A DNA stretch of 64,000 nucleotides from Pseudoalteromonas rubra (GTDB taxonomy: Bacteria > Pseudomonadota > Gammaproteobacteria > Enterobacterales > Alteromonadaceae). The notes under the pieces are model-generated. The model was given only the letters and a program-made list of their open reading frames with translations. It was not told where the DNA came from and searched no databases. Location: contig NZ_CP013612.1 of assembly GCF_001482385.1 (NCBI RefSeq), forward strand, positions 434,001 to 498,000. The letters are read 5' to 3'. This document shows positions 60,890 through 64,000 of this stretch, piece after piece (the stretch's first letter is position 1; each line of letters starts with the position of its first letter). The position numbers were made by a program, and so were the translations under genes.

Positions 60890-62248
60890 ATGTTTTCTTC
60901 AGAAGTTTGTGCCAGGGCACGACAGAGCCGGGATGCACGGTTTGATGGTTTATTTTATGTTGCGGTCAAGAGTACGGGTATATATTGTCGCCCGATATGT
61001 CCGGCCCCGGCAGCAAAAGAGCACAATGTGCAGTATTACCAACATGCACATTGTGCGGCACAGGCAGGGTTTAGACCTTGCATTCGTTGTCGACCAGACA
61101 GTGCGCCTGGTAGTTATGCCTGGCTAGGCACTCAAACTACAGCTGTCAGAGCGAAAAGATTGATTGACGGTGGTTTTTTGGGCAGTGCAAGTGTGACTCA
61201 ATTGGCCGACAAATTGGGAATTACGACACGATACCTGACTAAACTGTTTCAACAGTATTATGGTATAGCGCCCAAAAAATATGCGCTGTTTAAACAGTGT
61301 GACTTAGCAAAGCAGTTGTTGCAGCAAACAGCCTTACCGATTACCCAGGTTGCGTATGCCTGTGGGTTTAACTCGCAGCGTCGTTTTAACGACGCATTCA
61401 GTCGGCTTTATCAGATTACGCCATCCAGCTTACGTCACGGTGCTGAAGTGAGTCAGCAGGTTGAATTAATGATGGCCTTTCGTCCCCCTTACAATTGGCA
61501 GGCGATGTGCGAGTTTTTAGCGCATCGTTTGGTGACGCCTCTGGAGTGGTTAGATGACACATCTTACGGGCGTAATTATAGATTGGGCGATTATCAAGGT
61601 TGCTTTACGGCGCATTATGAGGAGTCTCAGAACCGCTTCAGAGTAACGATTGAGATCAGCGATCTTAAAGGATTACCTTTGGTGGTCAATAATATCCGCC
61701 GGGTATTGGATTTAGATGCGGACGCCGCGTTTATCAACACGCATTTACAGCAACATTGTAGTGACATTAGGCTTCAGGACGGGCTGAGATTACCTGGGAT
61801 CTGGACTCCTTTTGAAGCGGGAATACGCGCTGTTTTAGGGCAGCAAATCAGTGTTACGGCTGCCAGGAACCTAATGATCCAGCTAGTTGAACAGCTGGGA
61901 GAAAAGCAGAAAAATGGCAGGTATCAATTTCCCTCAGCAGACGTTATTGCGTCATCTGACCTGTCGTTTTTTAAAATGCCTGAACGCCGTAAGCAGGCAA
62001 TAATAGCCCTAGCGCAGCATCATGTGGACAATCCAGATTGCACACCAGAATCCTGGCTGGCAATTAAAGGAATAGGTCCCTGGACTGTGGACTATGCAAG
62101 CATGCGGGGACTGAGTGCGCCGGATATTTATTTGGGCGGGGATCTCGGAGTGCAAAAAGCCATTGATAAGGTCGGGCAGATAGATGAGCCTGGCTGTGCG
62201 CCATTTAGAAGCTATCTGACTTTTCAGCTATGGCAGCAAATAAAATAA
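60890..62248 (+). CDS. Ada-type regulator fused to AlkA 3-methyladenine glycosylase
   Basis: A 452-residue protein of three parts. Residues about 1-75: Ada Zn-binding domain with four Cys (YCRPICPA and RPCIRCRPD), which senses methyl phosphotriesters. About 85-180: AraC-type HTH (VTQLADKLGITTRYLTKLFQ, ITQVAYACGFNSQRRFNDAF). About 195-450: AlkA with AlkA_N and HhH-GPD (IKGIGPWTVDYASMRG, the Asp being catalytic). It removes alkylated bases and probably activates its own operon. The downstream ogt gene completes the set. Confidence 0.93.
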   Translation: MFSSEVCARARQSRDARFDGLFYVAVKSTGIYCRPICPAPAAKEHNVQYYQHAHCAAQAGFRPCIRCRPDSAPGSYAWLGTQTTAVRAKRLIDGGFLGSASVTQLADKLGITTRYLTKLFQQYYGIAPKKYALFKQCDLAKQLLQQTALPITQVAYACGFNSQRRFNDAFSRLYQITPSSLRHGAEVSQQVELMMAFRPPYNWQAMCEFLAHRLVTPLEWLDDTSYGRNYRLGDYQGCFTAHYEESQNRFRVTIEISDLKGLPLVVNNIRRVLDLDADAAFINTHLQQHCSDIRLQDGLRLPGIWTPFEAGIRAVLGQQISVTAARNLMIQLVEQLGEKQKNGRYQFPSADVIASSDLSFFKMPERRKQAIIALAQHHVDNPDCTPESWLAIKGIGPWTVDYASMRGLSAPDIYLGGDLGVQKAIDKVGQIDEPGCAPFRSYLTFQLWQQIK

Positions 62249-62274
62249 CGAGACGTTTATTCAGGGAGTAATTT

Positions 62275-62739
62275 ATGACTATTCAAACCTATCTGGCCAG
62301 TCCGGTTGGCGATATTACATTACAGGCAACTGATAAGGGGTTGAGTTATGTTGGCTTCGCGCCTAAATCTGTGTACTCAGAGGGGACCAATGAGCATCTT
62401 AAGCGCACCTGCACTCAGTTAACCGAGTATTTTGCCGGGCAACGGAGTGAGTTTGATGTTGCTCTGGATACGCAGGGCACGCCTTTTCAACAAGCTGTGT
62501 GGCAACTGCTGCGAGAAATCCCTTATGGCGAAATAAATACTTATGGTTGGATGGCAGCCAGACTTGGTAATCCGAAAGCTGTCCGGGCTGTCGGGGCTGC
62601 CAATGGCAAAAACCCAATCAGCATTATCGTACCATGTCATCGCATTATTGGCGCAAACGGAAAGTTGACGGGATATGCCGGCGGATTGGAACGTAAATCC
62701 TGGCTTTTAGCCCATGAAGGGATAAAAATTCCCCAGTAA
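62275..62739 (+). CDS. ogt: Methylated-DNA-protein cysteine methyltransferase
   Basis: A 154-residue suicide repair enzyme that takes the methyl group from O6-methylguanine. The active site is [10 protein letters not shown] (Cys at about residue 121), with the preceding DNA-binding wing [23 protein letters not shown] at 62275 follows GGGAG, 26 bases after the Ada-AlkA gene, so they form one operon. Confidence 0.93.
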   Translation: MTIQTYLASPVGDITLQATDKGLSYVGFAPKSVYSEGTNEHLKRTCTQLTEYFAGQRSEFDVALDTQGTPFQQAVWQLLREIPYGEINTYGWMAARLGNPKAVRAVGAANGKNPISIIVPCHRIIGANGKLTGYAGGLERKSWLLAHEGIKIPQ

Positions 62740-62812
62740 TGTAGGCTGTTCATAGCCAAGCTCTACGGTGAGTTATATACTAAGAGAAAGCCCGACCTAA
62801 AGTCCTGTTTTA

Positions 62813-63643
62813 ATGCGATTGACTGTAATGTCGTTGATATTTTTGTTTGTTTGTTGCCAAGCTGCTGCGAAAGTATCCATCAGACTGTGTTACGAAGATA
62901 AACATATTCCGCCATTTTTCCTGGGTAACGGGTTTGACGTGCCACAGGAAAACCCAGGCGCAACCATTGAGATACTCAGACACCTTGAAACCCAGGTAGA
63001 GGGCGTACAGTTTAAGTTTGTACGCAAACCCTGGCAACGTTGCTTGTACGAAATAAAACGCAATCGTGTTGATGCTGTGATTGCCAGTTACCGCCAAGCA
63101 CGGCAGGCCTTTTTGTCTTATCCGCTGAATGAAGATGGTTCCCCCGACACGCTGAGTTCTATTAGCCGATTCGGTACTTGTCTGGTCGGCATGACACAAC
63201 TAAAAACCGCGATTCACGAACGCAGTTATCCTATCAATCTGGCTGTGCCAAGAGGGTATTCAGTTGCCGACTCAGTAGGTAGCGATAAGTACACTATCCT
63301 GAACACTGATTCACAAAGTGATGCGTTTGAGTTAGTACTCAAGGGCAAGGTACATGGCACATTTGGCTTGTGCCAGGTAGATGGTAAGGCGGTCGAAGCC
63401 TTTCCTTATCGACGACAACTTGCTGCGGTTTATCCGCCGTTGGACATCAGCTTTGGTTACCTGACGTTTTCGAAGCAATTTAAAGCGCTGCATGCGCCAA
63501 CAGCAAAAGCCTTATGGTCTATGTTAAGTACCTCTGAACTGCACCATATCTACATTGCGTACATTAATCGCCAAAGCTATCCAGGTGATTCGCAAGGCAG
63601 TAGTCGAACCCCAACAAAAGTGCCATGGCAGGTATTTGACTAG
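62813..63643 (+). CDS. Periplasmic solute-binding protein (SBP_bac_3 type)
   Basis: A 276-residue exported protein: signal peptide MRLTVMSLIFLFVCCQAAA, mature start KVSIRLCYEDKHIPPFF, and an internal VRKPWQRCLYEIKRNRVDAV that is common in orphan family-3 binding proteins of this bacterial group. No ABC genes adjoin. Similar in type to the protein at 11858 but not a close copy. Ligand unknown. Confidence 0.8.
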   Translation: MRLTVMSLIFLFVCCQAAAKVSIRLCYEDKHIPPFFLGNGFDVPQENPGATIEILRHLETQVEGVQFKFVRKPWQRCLYEIKRNRVDAVIASYRQARQAFLSYPLNEDGSPDTLSSISRFGTCLVGMTQLKTAIHERSYPINLAVPRGYSVADSVGSDKYTILNTDSQSDAFELVLKGKVHGTFGLCQVDGKAVEAFPYRRQLAAVYPPLDISFGYLTFSKQFKALHAPTAKALWSMLSTSELHHIYIAYINRQSYPGDSQGSSRTPTKVPWQVFD

Positions 63644-63706
63644 GCTGGCTTAATTGTCTGAGTTTGGGTAGACTATCGCGAATTTTTTAGCGGCAGATAC
63701 GAGCAT

Positions 63707-64000
63707 ATGGCGCAACTTTATTTTTATTATTCGGCGATGAACGCCGGAAAATCCACCACATTATTGCAATCTGCATTTAATTATCGTGAGCGGGGTATGA
63801 ATCCGTTTATCCTGACCGCTGCACTCGATGACCGTGCCGGCGTTGGTAAGGTCGCATCTCGTATCGGGCTTGAAGCAGATGCACATACGTACGAGCCAGC
63901 AACGGATCTGTTGCACCTAATCAACCAGTCGCATGATAAGCAAGCGCTGGATTGTATTTTGGTCGACGAGAGTCAGTTTTTGAATAAACAGCAAGTCTCT
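63707..64000 (+). CDS. tdk: Thymidine kinase, N-terminal part (cut by window edge)
   Basis: The first 98 codons of a TK1-type thymidine kinase: [20 protein letters not shown] contains the Walker A loop, and ILVDESQFL the Walker B/DExQ motif. It phosphorylates thymidine in the salvage pathway. The frame is open to the last base, so the C-terminal half with the zinc site is outside the window. Confidence 0.95.
   Translation, partial: MAQLYFYYSAMNAGKSTTLLQSAFNYRERGMNPFILTAALDDRAGVGKVASRIGLEADAHTYEPATDLLHLINQSHDKQALDCILVDESQFLNKQQVS

Noticed and set aside
60840..61127. Frame overlapping the start of the Ada-AlkA gene
   Set aside because: Shadow of the real gene, which shows three complete domains from ATG 60890.

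Overview
The window looks like chromosomal DNA of a marine gammaproteobacterium, most likely Pseudoalteromonas or a close relative. I infer this from the overall character of the proteins (TonB receptor, RND pump, Fur-type iron storage, very large two-component-propeller/GGDEF/EAL sensor), the base composition and the spacing of genes. No rRNA, tRNA or CRISPR was seen. The first gene is cut by the left edge and thymidine kinase by the right edge.

Layout. 1-1.3 kb: end of an unknown gene, its terminator, then a gene-free stretch with a 9-bp tandem repeat. 1.3-8.7 kb: a probable defence island. A small methyltransferase overlaps a PLD/SF2-helicase/S24-like fusion on the + strand. Convergent to it is a second PLD/SF2/DUF3427-type helicase followed by a nuclease-like gene with an in-frame stop. 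8.9-15.4 kb: accessory DNA with a broken secreted-protein gene, a UPF0149/TPR protein, a periplasmic binding protein, and a minus-strand operon of an XRE regulator, a small membrane protein and two related glycine-rich peptides that are easy to miss. 15.4-22.3 kb: TetR-MFP-RND efflux operon, VOC protein, threonine aldolase. 22.36 kb: an orphan lanthipeptide-like precursor peptide. 22.6-29.3 kb: secreted or exported hydrolases, a racemase, and a phytanoyl-CoA-dioxygenase-like protein with a halogenase-like HxG active site.

29.8-38.8 kb is the most interesting part: a class III lanthipeptide-type gene cluster. It has a 25-residue precursor with an IELQ leader motif, a LanKC synthetase, a putative Fe(II)/2OG oxygenase, an S9 prolyl-oligopeptidase-like protease and an ABC exporter with an HMA-like N-terminus. 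The three middle genes overlap by ATGA. A complete IS903-group element with a perfect 9-bp target duplication sits between precursor and synthetase, in the opposite orientation. The single Cys of the precursor lies before its Ser residues, and the only Pro lies within the core, which does not fit the usual labionin topology.

38.8-40.0 kb: three small genes of unknown function. 40.2-46.7 kb: a trehalose-use locus (TonB receptor, LacI regulator, MFS carrier, GH37 trehalase) with two near-identical LacI-type operators. 46.9-51.5 kb: small membrane protein, two tandem WD-type lipoproteins, a NERD-like protein lacking the nuclease residues, and a CDF metal exporter. 51.7-59.0 kb: two large convergent signalling proteins. 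59.3-60.5 kb: Bfd and a pair of bacterioferritin subunits with complementary residue losses (one ferroxidase, one haem-ligand type), flanked by Fur-like boxes. 60.9-62.7 kb: Ada-AlkA fusion plus Ogt, an alkylation-repair operon. The window ends with a periplasmic binding protein and tdk.
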